Source of the DNA: Gemmatimonadota bacterium
Lineage (GTDB): Bacteria > Gemmatimonadota > Gemmatimonadetes > Gemmatimonadales > Gemmatimonadaceae
Direction of reading: 5' to 3'
DNA length: 42,710 nucleotides
NCBI GenBank assembly: GCA_016218305.1
Contig: JACREJ010000097.1
Location: 1-42,710, forward strand
Shown: positions 1 to 10,763 of the stretch, one piece after another
Numbering within the stretch: position 1 is the stretch's first letter
Layout of the letters: the number at the start of each line of letters is the position of its first letter
Notes under the pieces: generated by a model
Told to the model about the DNA's origin: nothing
The model's input: the letters and a program-made list of their open reading frames with translations, nothing else
The model's database searches: none
Translations under genes and position numbers: made by a program

Positions 1-177
1 CCCGGGATGCACGTCACGCGCGGCACGCCGCTGGCGGCCGTGCTTGCCCGCGATGAGGCCGGCATCGAGGTGGGCGAGCAGTGCGTGCGGGAGGCCGTGG
101 TCATCGGCGACGGCGACGTCGTGCAGCCGGCGCTCATCAGCCACCGGGTGACGGCGGCGGGCGTGCAGGCGCTGTAG
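1..177 (+). CDS. C-terminal end of a pyrimidine-nucleoside (thymidine) phosphorylase, cut by the window start
   Basis: Only the last 58 residues are present; frame 1 is open from base 1 to the TAG at 175-177. The stretch GTPLAAVLARDE, then a short helix, VREAVVIGD and PALISHRV follows the C-terminal PYNP domain of pyrimidine-nucleoside phosphorylases, where a lysine/glycine turn (KGEALATIH type) precedes a helix and a final Pro-Pro-Leu-Ile strand. These enzymes split pyrimidine nucleosides with phosphate in cytoplasmic salvage. The catalytic and glycosyltransferase domains lie outside the window, so the substrate type cannot be read. A 7-bp hairpin directly follows the stop. Other proteins with a PYNP or lipoyl-like hammerhead tail remain possible. 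Confidence 0.6.
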   Translation, partial: PGMHVTRGTPLAAVLARDEAGIEVGEQCVREAVVIGDGDVVQPALISHRVTAAGVQAL

Positions 178-196
178 GGCGAGGGGGGACCTCGCC
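178..196 (+). terminator. Hairpin right after the phosphorylase stop
   Basis: Perfect inverted repeat GGCGAGG / CCTCGCC with a 5-nt loop, starting at the base after the TAG. There is no T-run after it, so it is either a Rho-independent terminator of weak type or an mRNA 3' end stem. Confidence 0.4.
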
Positions 197-276
197 AAGG
201 CTCGGGTACGGCGGCTCGTGGCCGGCGAAGGACTGGAAATAAACAATCGCCAGTCCCCATCCGTAGTCACCATCGG

Positions 277-308
277 GAATCCAACTCCGGGCTCCCACTC
301 CTCAATCG
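277..308 (+). repeat. AATC-type intergenic repeat, copy A (32 nt)
   Basis: Aligns without gaps to 5184-5215 (24 of 32 identical) and 21891-21922. The shared pattern is ATCC.A.TCCG.GCTCC near the start and AATCG at the end. It lies 10 nt before the serine hydrolase start and takes the place of a Shine-Dalgarno leader. Confidence 0.55.
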
Positions 309-317
309 TCCCCGCGC

Positions 318-1688
318 ATGTCTGCACTTCGCGCCCTGCTCGTCGGCGCCCTGCTCGGCGCCCCGCGCTTCGTTCCGCTCGCCGCGCAACTCCCCTCCGA
401 CTCTGCCATCCGGGCCATCGTCAAGCCGCGCGTCGACACCGGGCTGTTCGCCGGCATCGCGGTCGGCGTCGTGTCGCGCGACAACCAGCGCCGCGTGCTG
501 GCCTACGGCCCGAACGCCGGCGTCCAGCCGTTCGACGGCAACACTGTCTTCGAGATCGGCTCCATCACCAAGACATTCACCGCGGCCATCCTCGCCGACA
601 TGGTGCGCAAGGGCGAGGTGTCGCTGGCCGATCCGGTGGCGAAGCTGCTGCCGCCCGGCACCGTCGTCCCGGAACGCGACGGCAGGCAGATCACGCTGCT
701 CGACCTCGCCACGCAGAGCTCGGGCCTGCCCCCCATGCCCGACAACTTCGCGCCGAAGGACCGCGAGAACCCGTACGCCGATTACACCGTGGCGCAGCTG
801 TACGAGTTTCTTGGCCGGTACAAGCTGCCGCGGGCCATCGGCGAGAAGTACGAGTACTCCAACCTCGGCGTCGGCCTGCTCGGCCACGCACTGTCGGTCC
901 GTGCCGGCATGGACTACGAGGCGCTCGTCGCGCAGCGCGTGCTGAAGCCGCTCGGCATGAAGGACACGCGGGTGGCGCTCGATGCGTCCATGAAGAAGCG
1001 GCTGGCGCCCGGGCACAGCGACAACCGCACGCCCGCCAAGAACTGGGACATCGCGACGCTGACCGGCGCCGGCGCCCTCCGCTCGACGGTGAACGACATG
1101 CTCACCTACATCCGCGCCAACGCCGACTCCGCATCCAGTCCGCTGGGCCCGGTGCTGGCGATGACGCACGCCGAGCGGCACGGCATCAACGCCGCGATGT
1201 CGATCGGCCTCGCATGGCACCGCCTGAAGACGCCGGCCGGGCGCACGCTCGTCTGGCACAATGGCGGAACCGGCGGCTACCGCACGTTCACCGGCTACAA
1301 CGAGGCGACGGGCGAGGGCGTCGTGGTGCTCTCCAACACGGCCCGCGGTGTCGATGAAATCGGCTGGCACCTGCTCGACGCGTCGGTGCCGCTGCCGCCC
1401 ATCCCGAAGCCGCACAAGGAAGTCCCGCTCCCCGTCGAGTCACTCGACCGCTACGTGGGCACCTACGCCTTCACACCGGCCTTCGCCATGGCCATCACGC
1501 GCGAAGGCGCGCAGCTCTTTGCCCAGGCCACCGCGCAGCCGCGCTTCCCGGTCTTCGCCGAGGCCGAGGGCGAGTTCTTCTTCAAGGTGGTCGACGCGCA
1601 GCTGTCGTTCACCCGCGACAGCACGGGCACGGTGACGGGACTGGTGCTGCACCAGAACGGACTGCACATGCCGGCGAAGCGCAAATGA
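318..1688 (+). CDS. Serine hydrolase of the beta-lactamase / penicillin-binding protein family, exported
   Basis: 456 residues. An N-terminal hydrophobic signal of about 24 residues ends at LAAQ, so the protein should act in the periplasm. The class C beta-lactamase/DD-peptidase triad is readable: S82-I-T-K85 (nucleophile and base), Y180-S-N182, and H314-N-G-G in place of KTG. After the catalytic domain (to about residue 350) comes a small C-terminal beta domain (about 370-450) of the type often found behind such hydrolases (DUF3471-like). The family includes esterases, D-aminopeptidases and DD-carboxypeptidases, so the substrate is open; the following NlpC/P60 peptidase and dipeptide epimerase make a peptidoglycan peptide plausible. 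No Shine-Dalgarno is seen before the ATG; the leader is an AATC-type repeat. Confidence 0.9.
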   Translation: MSALRALLVGALLGAPRFVPLAAQLPSDSAIRAIVKPRVDTGLFAGIAVGVVSRDNQRRVLAYGPNAGVQPFDGNTVFEIGSITKTFTAAILADMVRKGEVSLADPVAKLLPPGTVVPERDGRQITLLDLATQSSGLPPMPDNFAPKDRENPYADYTVAQLYEFLGRYKLPRAIGEKYEYSNLGVGLLGHALSVRAGMDYEALVAQRVLKPLGMKDTRVALDASMKKRLAPGHSDNRTPAKNWDIATLTGAGALRSTVNDMLTYIRANADSASSPLGPVLAMTHAERHGINAAMSIGLAWHRLKTPAGRTLVWHNGGTGGYRTFTGYNEATGEGVVVLSNTARGVDEIGWHLLDASVPLPPIPKPHKEVPLPVESLDRYVGTYAFTPAFAMAITREGAQLFAQATAQPRFPVFAEAEGEFFFKVVDAQLSFTRDSTGTVTGLVLHQNGLHMPAKRK

Positions 1689-1698
1689 CCGGCTAGGG

Positions 1699-1738
1699 GG
1701 AATTGGAATGCGTGGCTGCGCCGCGCATTCCGAATTCC
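1699..1738. terminator. Bulged hairpin after the serine hydrolase
   Basis: GGAATTGGAATGCG at 1699-1712 pairs with 1724-1738 with a single bulged G, leaving an 11-nt loop. It starts 11 nt after the serine hydrolase stop. It lacks a T-run on either strand, so it may be an mRNA-end stem rather than a true terminator. Confidence 0.4.
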
Positions 1739-1857
1739 GGCTCGGCCGTCAGCGCGGCTCGCCCGCCATCCGCGAGTTGTCGAACCGGCGGCTGGCGGTG
1801 CCACTGGCGTGGAGGCAATTTTTCCGGAGCCCCGCCGAACACACTCCGGTCGATCCC

Positions 1858-4263
1858 ATGACTCGCCCACTGAAGTCTCTCGCCCTGCTCGCGTTCGCCG
1901 TGCTCAGCCAGACGGTCGCACCGGCGTCCGCCGCCGCGCAGGACGATCCGTGCAAGGCGGTGCTCGCGCCTCTCCGCGCGCGCTACGCCCCCGATCGCCG
2001 GGTGGCGATCTTCGACGTCACGTGCGTGCCGCTCGGAGCCCAGCTGGTGGTGAAGGGCGACGTCGGCCAGGCCGACGCGCGACGGGACATCCTGGCCGCC
2101 GTGGCGGCCGCGCGCCCTGGCGCCGTCGTCGACAGCATCCGGGTCCTCCCCGACCCGGCCCTCGCCGCGTCGCCGTTCGGCATCGTGAAGGTGAGCGTGG
2201 GCAACGTGCGCTCCAACCCCGCGCATTCCGCCGAGCTGGCCACCCAGGTGATGATGGGAATGGTCGTGACGCTGCTGAAGCGGCAGGGCGACTGGTACTA
2301 CGTCCAGGGCCCCGATCGCTACCTCGGCTGGCTCGAGGGCGCGGCGATGCACCTGGTGAATCAGGCGGGCGTCGATGCATGGGTGAAGGCGCCGCGCGTC
2401 ATCATGACCGAGTACTTCGGCGTGGTGCGCGCCAAGGCGGATACCGGATCGCTGCCGGTGAGCGACGCCGTGCCGGGCGTGCTGTTCAAGGCCGGCGCCC
2501 TGCAGGGCAAGTGGCGCGCCGTCGAGACGCCGGACGGGCGCAAGGGCTTCATCGAGCGTCGGCTGGTGGCGGACTATGCCAAGTGGAAGGCGACGCGAAC
2601 GCTGACCGCGGCGACCGTCGAGCAGACGGCGAAGCGCTTCATCGGGGTGCCGTATCTCTGGGGCGGCACGTCGCCCAAGGGGATGGACTGCTCGGGGTTC
2701 ACCAAGACCGTCTTCCGCCTCAACGGCCTGGAGCTGAACCGCGACGCCAACCAGCAGGCGCAGATGGGCACCGACGTCTCCGTTGGCGACGACATGCGGC
2801 AGCTGTCCAAGGGAGACCTGCTCTTCTTTGGCCAGAAGGGCACGGCAGAGAAGACCGAGCGGATCACGCACGTCGGCATCTACCTGCAGGACAAGCTGAT
2901 CATCCACACGCCGGGAGGATCGGGCGTGCGCATCGACAGCTTCGACCCCACGGCGCCGAACTACAACGAGGGGCTCGTGAAGAGCCTCGTGCGCGCGCGG
3001 CGTATCATCCCGGCGGTGCAGCCGGAGGGCGCGTCAGCCCGTCAGCTTCGTCACGCCGATCCCCGGCCGGTCGCGCAGCGTCACCTTGCCGTCGATCACC
3101 TGCGTGCCGTCGTAAACGTCGTTGCCGATCAGCAACGCGCCGTCGAGGTCGGCCCAATCCACCATTGGCGACAGGTGCGACGCGGCGGAGATGGCGCACG
3201 AGGTTTCCGTCATGCAGCCGAGCATGACCTTCATCCCCAGCGAGCGCGCGAGCACGATCATCTTGTGCGCCTCCCGCATGCCGGTGCACTTCATCAGCTT
3301 GATGTTGATGCCGTGGTAGACGCCCTTGGCGTGCGGGATGTCCGTCAGCCGCTGCACCCCCTCGTCGCCGATGATCGGCAGCGGGCTGCGCTCGGTGAGC
3401 CAGGCGAGGTCGTCCACCTGCTCCTTGGGGAGCGGCTGCTCGACCATCACCACGTTCTTCTCCTTCAGCCAGTGCAGCATGTCCAGCGCCGCCGCCCGGT
3501 CCTTCCAGCCCTGGTTCACGTCGGCCGTGATCGGCTTGTCGGTCACGGAGCGTATGGTCTCGATGATCATCCGGTCCGTGTCGCGGCCCAGCTTGACCTT
3601 CAGCACCTTGTACGCGGCGGCTTCCCTGGTTTTCTGGCGCACCACGTCCTGCGTGTCGATGCCGATGGTGAACGACGTGTAGGGCGTCCGGGCCGGATTG
3701 AAGCCCCAGATGTTGTACCACGGCTGGTGCATCAGCCGTCCCAGCAGGTCGTGCAGTGCAATGTCCACCGACGCCTTGGCCGCCGTGTTGCCCGACGTGA
3801 TCGCGTCGACGTCGCGCAGGATCGTGTCGAGTTCGAACGGATTCTCGTACTTCGACAGGTCCACGCGCGCGAGGAAGTCGAGCACCGACGCGTGCGACTC
3901 GCCCAGGTACGGCGGCATCGACGCCTCGCCGTAGCCCGTCACGCCGTCGTACTCGATCTCGGTCAGCACCACGGGCGTCGTCGTGCGCGACGAGTTGGCG
4001 ATCGTGAAGACGTGCCGCAGTTCCAGCGTGTACGGGCGGTACCTGAGTGTCAGGCGCGGCTTCGCGCCCCGCCGCGCTGCCTGGGCGGACGCCGCCGCCG
4101 GCAGGGAGGCGAGCGAGGCGGCGACGGCCGAGCCGGCGAGGACCGACGATTGCTTCAGGAAGTCACGACGGTTGTGCGTCACGGATTGCTCCTGCTAGGC
4201 CATGGACTGCGGCCGGCCGCCATGGGCGACCGGCGTCAACGCGCGGCATGCGTCGCGTGCTAG
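1858..4263 (+). CDS. Exported SH3b-SH3b-NlpC/P60 peptidase (YkfC-like); frame runs on through the opposite gene
   Basis: The recognisable protein is the first ~391 codons. A signal peptide (MTRPLKSLALLAFAV..., cleavage near ASAAAQ) supports the ATG at 1858 over one at 1708. Two SH3b-like modules follow (about residues 104-165 and 186-240), then an NlpC/P60 domain (about 248-385) with catalytic Cys278 (in MDCSGF), His338 (in THVGIY) and His350 (in IIHTPGG). This layout matches YkfC/Spr-type gamma-D-Glu endopeptidases that cut cell-wall peptides. The frame has no stop at the domain end: it continues, antisense to the whole epimerase gene, to a TAG at 4261-4263. The extra ~410 residues are Arg/His/Val-rich, typical of an antisense shadow, and are probably not a natural domain. 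Confidence 0.75.
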   Translation: MTRPLKSLALLAFAVLSQTVAPASAAAQDDPCKAVLAPLRARYAPDRRVAIFDVTCVPLGAQLVVKGDVGQADARRDILAAVAAARPGAVVDSIRVLPDPALAASPFGIVKVSVGNVRSNPAHSAELATQVMMGMVVTLLKRQGDWYYVQGPDRYLGWLEGAAMHLVNQAGVDAWVKAPRVIMTEYFGVVRAKADTGSLPVSDAVPGVLFKAGALQGKWRAVETPDGRKGFIERRLVADYAKWKATRTLTAATVEQTAKRFIGVPYLWGGTSPKGMDCSGFTKTVFRLNGLELNRDANQQAQMGTDVSVGDDMRQLSKGDLLFFGQKGTAEKTERITHVGIYLQDKLIIHTPGGSGVRIDSFDPTAPNYNEGLVKSLVRARRIIPAVQPEGASARQLRHADPRPVAQRHLAVDHLRAVVNVVADQQRAVEVGPIHHWRQVRRGGDGARGFRHAAEHDLHPQRAREHDHLVRLPHAGALHQLDVDAVVDALGVRDVRQPLHPLVADDRQRAALGEPGEVVHLLLGERLLDHHHVLLLQPVQHVQRRRPVLPALVHVGRDRLVGHGAYGLDDHPVRVAAQLDLQHLVRGGFPGFLAHHVLRVDADGERRVGRPGRIEAPDVVPRLVHQPSQQVVQCNVHRRLGRRVARRDRVDVAQDRVEFERILVLRQVHAREEVEHRRVRLAQVRRHRRLAVARHAVVLDLGQHHGRRRARRVGDREDVPQFQRVRAVPECQARLRAPPRCLGGRRRRQGGERGGDGRAGEDRRLLQEVTTVVRHGLLLLGHGLRPAAMGDRRQRAACVAC
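3034..4182 (-). CDS. Dipeptide epimerase (L-Ala-D/L-Glu type), enolase superfamily, Tat-exported
   Basis: 382 residues from a GTG start with AGGAG six bases before it. The N-terminus carries a twin-arginine signal (NRRDFLKQ, then a hydrophobic stretch ending near ASAQA), so a folded enzyme is sent to the periplasm. The muconate-lactonizing/epimerase residues are in order: K195-x-K197 (acid/base pair), metal ligands D221, E248 and D273, K295 or K298 on the opposite face, and a D345-x-D347 substrate-type motif. Such enzymes invert the Glu of L-Ala-D-Glu released from murein. It converges on the NlpC/P60 peptidase, whose product would be this substrate. Periplasmic export is unusual, since YkfB/YcjG are cytoplasmic. 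The substrate is inferred from context and motifs. Confidence 0.88.
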   Translation of the reverse strand: MTHNRRDFLKQSSVLAGSAVAASLASLPAAASAQAARRGAKPRLTLRYRPYTLELRHVFTIANSSRTTTPVVLTEIEYDGVTGYGEASMPPYLGESHASVLDFLARVDLSKYENPFELDTILRDVDAITSGNTAAKASVDIALHDLLGRLMHQPWYNIWGFNPARTPYTSFTIGIDTQDVVRQKTREAAAYKVLKVKLGRDTDRMIIETIRSVTDKPITADVNQGWKDRAAALDMLHWLKEKNVVMVEQPLPKEQVDDLAWLTERSPLPIIGDEGVQRLTDIPHAKGVYHGINIKLMKCTGMREAHKMIVLARSLGMKVMLGCMTETSCAISAASHLSPMVDWADLDGALLIGNDVYDGTQVIDGKVTLRDRPGIGVTKLTG

Positions 4264-4994
4264 GCCCGGAGCAGGGCCCACACCGAGGGCAGCGCTCCGA
4301 ACAGCCACATCACGACGCCCGCCAGGATCGCCTTCTCCCTCGGCAGCTTCGCGACCACCGCCAGGCCGATCGCGATCAGCACCGTCACCCAGAGCGTGAA
4401 GACGTCGAGGCGGCCGAGGATGCCTAGGAGCCCCTGCGACATCTCCGGGTCGAGGAACCGGCCGACGCCGAGCGAGAGCTGGTACCGACCCCGCAGCCCG
4501 CTCGTGTCGAGCAGCATGCCCTGGATGGCGACGCCCACGGACTCGATCACCCTCGGCAGGAAGGCGTAGGTCGCGATCATCGTCGCCGCGGTATAGCTGA
4601 CCTTCGCCCCGACGATGCGCGCGGTCAACCACCCGCAGAGGCCCGTCAGGAGCATGGCGATCGGGATGCCGACGAACGCGCCGATGCTCATCGAGTAGCC
4701 GGCGATCTTCTTGCCGGCGTCGATCTGCGCCTGCGTCATGTTGGGGTTGGACTTCATCGCCTGGGCCATGGCGCGCGAGTACTCGGCGTCCATGATCCCC
4801 TCCATCGTGCCGCGGTTCACGAGGAAGAGGCCGCCCAGCAGGAGCGTGACGATCACCATCACGGCGAAGAACCCCGAGTTCGCGCGTCGCGCAAACACCT
4901 CGCGGGGTGAGACGAAGATGTCGACGAAGTCCTCGACCAGCGACGCCTTCGGCGGCGTCGGTGCGGCGGGTGCGTTGTCGGTGCTGTCGGTCAT
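4260..4994 (-). CDS. Yip1-domain integral membrane protein
   Basis: 244 residues from the ATG at 4994, which has GGAG seven bases upstream; a further start at 5033 has no such support. A short Pro/Ala-rich cytoplasmic N-tail (to about residue 20) precedes VEDFVDIFVSPREVFARR, the sequence typical just before the first membrane helix of bacterial Yip1-family (PF04893) proteins. About five hydrophobic helices follow (starting near residues 40, 105, 140, 195 and 220). No catalytic motif is visible and the bacterial family has no settled role. It follows gyrB on the same strand but a strong hairpin at 5125-5151 separates them, so it probably has its own transcript. Confidence 0.75.
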   Translation of the reverse strand: MTDSTDNAPAAPTPPKASLVEDFVDIFVSPREVFARRANSGFFAVMVIVTLLLGGLFLVNRGTMEGIMDAEYSRAMAQAMKSNPNMTQAQIDAGKKIAGYSMSIGAFVGIPIAMLLTGLCGWLTARIVGAKVSYTAATMIATYAFLPRVIESVGVAIQGMLLDTSGLRGRYQLSLGVGRFLDPEMSQGLLGILGRLDVFTLWVTVLIAIGLAVVAKLPREKAILAGVVMWLFGALPSVWALLRA

Positions 4995-5124
4995 GACCGG
5001 CTCCAGTCGGTGTGATGGGAGGCACACGCGCATGAAGTTGCAGGTCCGCGCCCCCCGCGCTCAACTCGCGGCGAGTTCCGCCGCGCCCCCGTGCCCGAGT
5101 CCGGAAACGGACGGAGAAGGAACA

Positions 5125-5151
5125 GGCCCGGGCGCATCCCGCGCCCGGGCC
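5125..5151 (-). terminator. GC-rich terminator hairpin after gyrB
   Basis: Perfect 11-bp inverted repeat GGCCCGGGCGC / GCGCCCGGGCC with a 5-nt loop, about 67 nt past the gyrB stop. On the minus strand it is followed by a pyrimidine-rich tract (TGTTCCTTCTCC). Confidence 0.6.
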
Positions 5152-5183
5152 CATCCCGGTTCCCCATCCTCAATCGCAATCCC

Positions 5184-5215
5184 CGATCCGACTCCGAGCT
5201 CCCTATCCGTAATCG
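5184..5215 (+). repeat. AATC-type intergenic repeat, copy B (32 nt)
   Basis: Aligns without gaps to 277-308 and 21891-21922. Here it lies 2 nt beyond the stop codon of gyrB, on the opposite strand relative to that gene. The bases before it (CAATCGCAATC near 5171) also match the run-up to copy C. Confidence 0.55.
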
Positions 5216-5217
5216 CC

Positions 5218-7264
<2,047 letters not shown>

Positions 7265-7302
7265 CCGGGGCAGTACTTTATAAGTGATTGTAAAATAAGC
7301 AC

Positions 7303-7611
7303 TTAACGATAGAGCTCCCAGCGAATCCGCTTCACGATCTCCGTGCCGGCACTCTTGTTCACTTTCGCGACCAGTGAACGCTCCATCATCGAGAGTTCCT
7401 GCACCCATCCGTTGGTCTTGACGCTCACGGTGAGCGTGCCGTTCTCCGCGATGGCCCGTGCGTGCGTCACCGCGGCGATCTGAGGCCCAACGGCCGCCGC
7501 CCAGTGTCCCAGCACCTCCGCACGCGCGATGCGCGCGCCCAGCGCGCTGCCGGACAGCATGTCGGCCAGTGCGTCCCCCACCTTGGCCGGGCCGCGCCGC
7601 CGTTCGCTCAT
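7303..7611 (-). CDS. dciA: DciA-like DUF721 protein (replicative helicase operator)
   Basis: 102 residues. The start (ATG at 7611) overlaps the recF stop in an ATGA, indicating translational coupling. The sequence VGDALADMLSGSALGARIARAEVLGHWAAAVGPQIAAVTHARAIAENGTLTVSVKTNGWVQELSMM contains the DUF721 pattern: a helix, W..VVG..ia.hT, then a K-homology-like beta part (ENGTLTV, WVQELS). DciA proteins load or regulate DnaB in bacteria without DnaC/DnaI. Position between recF and gyrB is the usual one for this family. The assignment rests on the DUF721 pattern plus synteny; a helicase-loader function in this lineage is inferred. Confidence 0.82.
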   Translation of the reverse strand: MSERRRGPAKVGDALADMLSGSALGARIARAEVLGHWAAAVGPQIAAVTHARAIAENGTLTVSVKTNGWVQELSMMERSLVAKVNKSAGTEIVKRIRWELYR

Positions 7612-8762
7612 GCCCCCTCCGTCAGCGCGCCGCCGACAATGCGATAGCGCGCCAGCCGCGTGAACCGTCCCGGGATCTCCTCCGGTCGCGGCACGCAGAG
7701 CACGACCTGGCCGACGCCCGCTTCCAGCAGCAGGTCGAGCACGCGCGCCGCCCGCCGGTTGTCGAGTTCGGCAAACGGGTCGTCGAGCAGGAGCACCGGC
7801 AGCGTGGCGCGGCAGGCGCGGAGCGTGGCCGCCTCCAGCAGGCGCAGCGCAATCGCCCCCGTCCGCTGCTGCCCGGCCGAACCCACCACCCGCAGGTCGC
7901 GGCCGTCGAGCGTCAACGCGAGGTCGTCGCGGTGCGGCCCGGCATGCGTGCTGCCGCGGCGCAGGTCGTGCTCGCGCGTGCGCTCCAGCGCGGCGCGCAG
8001 CGCGCGGGCGCTGTCGCCGTCGTCCGGCAGCGACGTCGCGTACGCCATCGCCGCGCGTCCCGGCTCCCCGATGGCGTGCGAGAGCCGCGTGAACTCGGCC
8101 GCGTGCGCGCTCACCCACGCGCGGCGCTCGTCCACCAGCACGGCGCCGTGCTCGGCGAGCGCCGGCTCCCACGCTGCCACCGCGTCGTCGCCGCGCCGGT
8201 GGCGCGCCGCGTCGCGCAGCGCGGCGGTGCGCCGCTCCAGCGCGGCGCGGTAGTGGCGCAGCGCGCGCAGGTAGCGCGGCGAGGTGAGGGCCAGCGTGAT
8301 GTCGAGGAACCGCCGCCGCTCGGCGGGACCGTCGCTCACCAGCGTCACGTCGCGCGGTGCCAGCAGCACCGACGGCAGCGCGCCCAGCGCGTCGGTGATG
8401 CGCGGCAGCTCGACGCCGTCGCGCGTGACCTTCTTGCGGCCGGCGCGGTCGGCGCCGGCCCCCAGTTGCACAACGCCGTCGGGGCCATGCACCGTGGCGT
8501 GCACGTGAAAGGCCGGGGCGTCGAAGCGGACGAGGTCGCGGTCGCGCGCGCCGCGCACCGACCGGAGCTGCTCCACGTACGCGAGCGCCTCGAGGAAGCT
8601 CGTCTTCCCCTGGCCGTTCTCGCCGACGATGGCGATGCCCTCGACGGGCAGCGCCACGTCGATGCGCGCGAGATTCCGAAAGTCACGCACGGCGAGCTCC
8701 GCAACGCGCGTGCGCGCGTCCGGCATCGGCTGCAGGGCTGCCGCCGCCGGCGCCGCCGCCAT
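7608..8762 (-). CDS. recF: DNA replication and repair protein RecF
   Basis: 384 residues. This SMC-like ABC ATPase binds gapped DNA and helps load RecA. Walker A is G47-ENGQGKT54, preceded by the typical VRDFRNLARIDVALPVEGIAIVG; the family motif TRDGVELPRITDALGALPSVLLAPRD is partly kept; the signature region reads SAGQQRTGAIALRL; Walker B is LLLDDPFAELD. The ATG at 8762 lies 2 nt after the enoyl-CoA hydratase stop with GGAG seven bases before it; an ATG at 8726 is the alternative and would remove an Ala-rich tail. Its stop overlaps the dciA start. No dnaA or dnaN lies nearby, so the classic dnaA-dnaN-recF-gyrB order is split here. Confidence 0.95.
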   Translation of the reverse strand: MAAAPAAAALQPMPDARTRVAELAVRDFRNLARIDVALPVEGIAIVGENGQGKTSFLEALAYVEQLRSVRGARDRDLVRFDAPAFHVHATVHGPDGVVQLGAGADRAGRKKVTRDGVELPRITDALGALPSVLLAPRDVTLVSDGPAERRRFLDITLALTSPRYLRALRHYRAALERRTAALRDAARHRRGDDAVAAWEPALAEHGAVLVDERRAWVSAHAAEFTRLSHAIGEPGRAAMAYATSLPDDGDSARALRAALERTREHDLRRGSTHAGPHRDDLALTLDGRDLRVVGSAGQQRTGAIALRLLEAATLRACRATLPVLLLDDPFAELDNRRAARVLDLLLEAGVGQVVLCVPRPEEIPGRFTRLARYRIVGGALTEGA

Positions 8763-8764
8763 CC

Positions 8765-9544
8765 CTATTCTCCGCTGAACTGCGCGGGGCGCTTGGCCAG
8801 GAACGCCGCCGTCCCCTCTGCCATGTCCTTCGTGGCGCCGAGCGTCCCGAACAGACGTGCCTCGAGCGCCATCGCATCGTCTGCCGGGCGGTCGAAGCCG
8901 TCGTTGACCGCCTCGATGGCGCGCGCCACGGCGACCGGCCCGTTCTTCGAGACCTGGAGCGCAATCGAACGTGCCACGTCGTGCAGCGTCGCCGTCGTCG
9001 CCACCACATCCACGAGCCCGATGCGGTACGCCTCGGCGGCGTCGATCTGTTCGCCGGTGAGGATCAGCTGCAGTGCGCGCCCCTTGCCCACGAGGCGCGG
9101 CAGGCGCTGCGTGCCGCCATATCCCGGAATGAGCCCGAGCTTCACTTCCGGCAGCCCGAACTTGGCGTGCTCCGACGCCACGCGAATGTGGCAGGCGAGC
9201 GCGAGTTCGCATCCGCCGCCGAGCGCGAAACCGTTGACGGCCGCAATCACCGGCTTGGGAAGGCGCTCGATCCGGTTGAAGATCGCCTGGCCCTGCGCGG
9301 AGAGGCGCTCGAGGCCGGCGGCATCGTTGGCCGCGATCTCGGCGATGTCGGCCCCCGCTACGAAGCTCCGGCCCGCCCCCGTCACGATGACGGCGCCGAC
9401 CAGGCGATCGGTTGCCAAGGCGGTGAAGACGCCGTCGAGCTCCGCGAGCACCCGCGCGTTGAGCGCGTTCAGCTTGTCGGGGCGGGTGATGGTGACCGTG
9501 GCAATGCGGTCGACGACTTCGACGGTCAGGAATTCGTAGGGCAT
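8765..9544 (-). CDS. Enoyl-CoA hydratase/isomerase family protein
   Basis: 259 residues from MPYEFL (ATG at 9544; an alternative start 9 nt upstream adds MRA). Crotonase fold. The oxyanion-hole region AGADIAEI is present, and both catalytic glutamates of true enoyl-CoA hydratases are kept: Glu113 (in ALGGGCELALACHI) and Glu133 (in LPEVKLGLIPGYGGTQRLPR). It should hydrate trans-2-enoyl-CoA in fatty-acid or amino-acid breakdown; chain length cannot be read. It is the first gene of a minus-strand run into recF (2-nt gap), so the two are probably co-transcribed although their functions are unrelated. Upstream, a divergent repeat-filled spacer separates it from mtnA. Confidence 0.93.
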   Translation of the reverse strand: MPYEFLTVEVVDRIATVTITRPDKLNALNARVLAELDGVFTALATDRLVGAVIVTGAGRSFVAGADIAEIAANDAAGLERLSAQGQAIFNRIERLPKPVIAAVNGFALGGGCELALACHIRVASEHAKFGLPEVKLGLIPGYGGTQRLPRLVGKGRALQLILTGEQIDAAEAYRIGLVDVVATTATLHDVARSIALQVSKNGPVAVARAIEAVNDGFDRPADDAMALEARLFGTLGATKDMAEGTAAFLAKRPAQFSGE

Positions 9545-9582
9545 GGCGCGCACCGAAATATGGAGATAGGCAAAGTTACCGG

Positions 9583-9739
9583 CGGTGCAGGGGGCAGGGA
9601 ACAGGGCGTGGTGCAGGGGAGGGGGAGCGGGGTGTGGTGAACGGCAAGGCGGCGTACTGGTCCCGCGTCACTTGTTTCCGCAGCCCTCCTCACCACACTC
9701 TTTCCCCGATCCCCCGCACCACACCCTGATCCCCACACC
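9583..9739. repeat. Heptamer-period repeat spacer between divergent enoyl-CoA hydratase and mtnA genes
   Basis: Left part is purine-rich with 7-nt words (GTGCAGG, GGGCAGG, GAACAGG...) and several G-runs; right part (about 9685-9739) is pyrimidine-rich with CACCACAC/CCCCGATC words that complement the left (GGTGTGGTG / CACCACAC). The same G-run words recur at 31382-31420. The right arm runs directly into the GTG start of mtnA, leaving no Shine-Dalgarno. Confidence 0.6.
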
Positions 9740-10756
<1,017 letters not shown>

Positions 10757-10763
10757 GGGAGCC

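Noticed and set aside
267-1415. A 382-codon minus-strand frame opposite the serine hydrolase
   Set aside because: Arg/His-rich antisense shadow with no motif; the plus-strand gene has signal peptide and full catalytic motifs.
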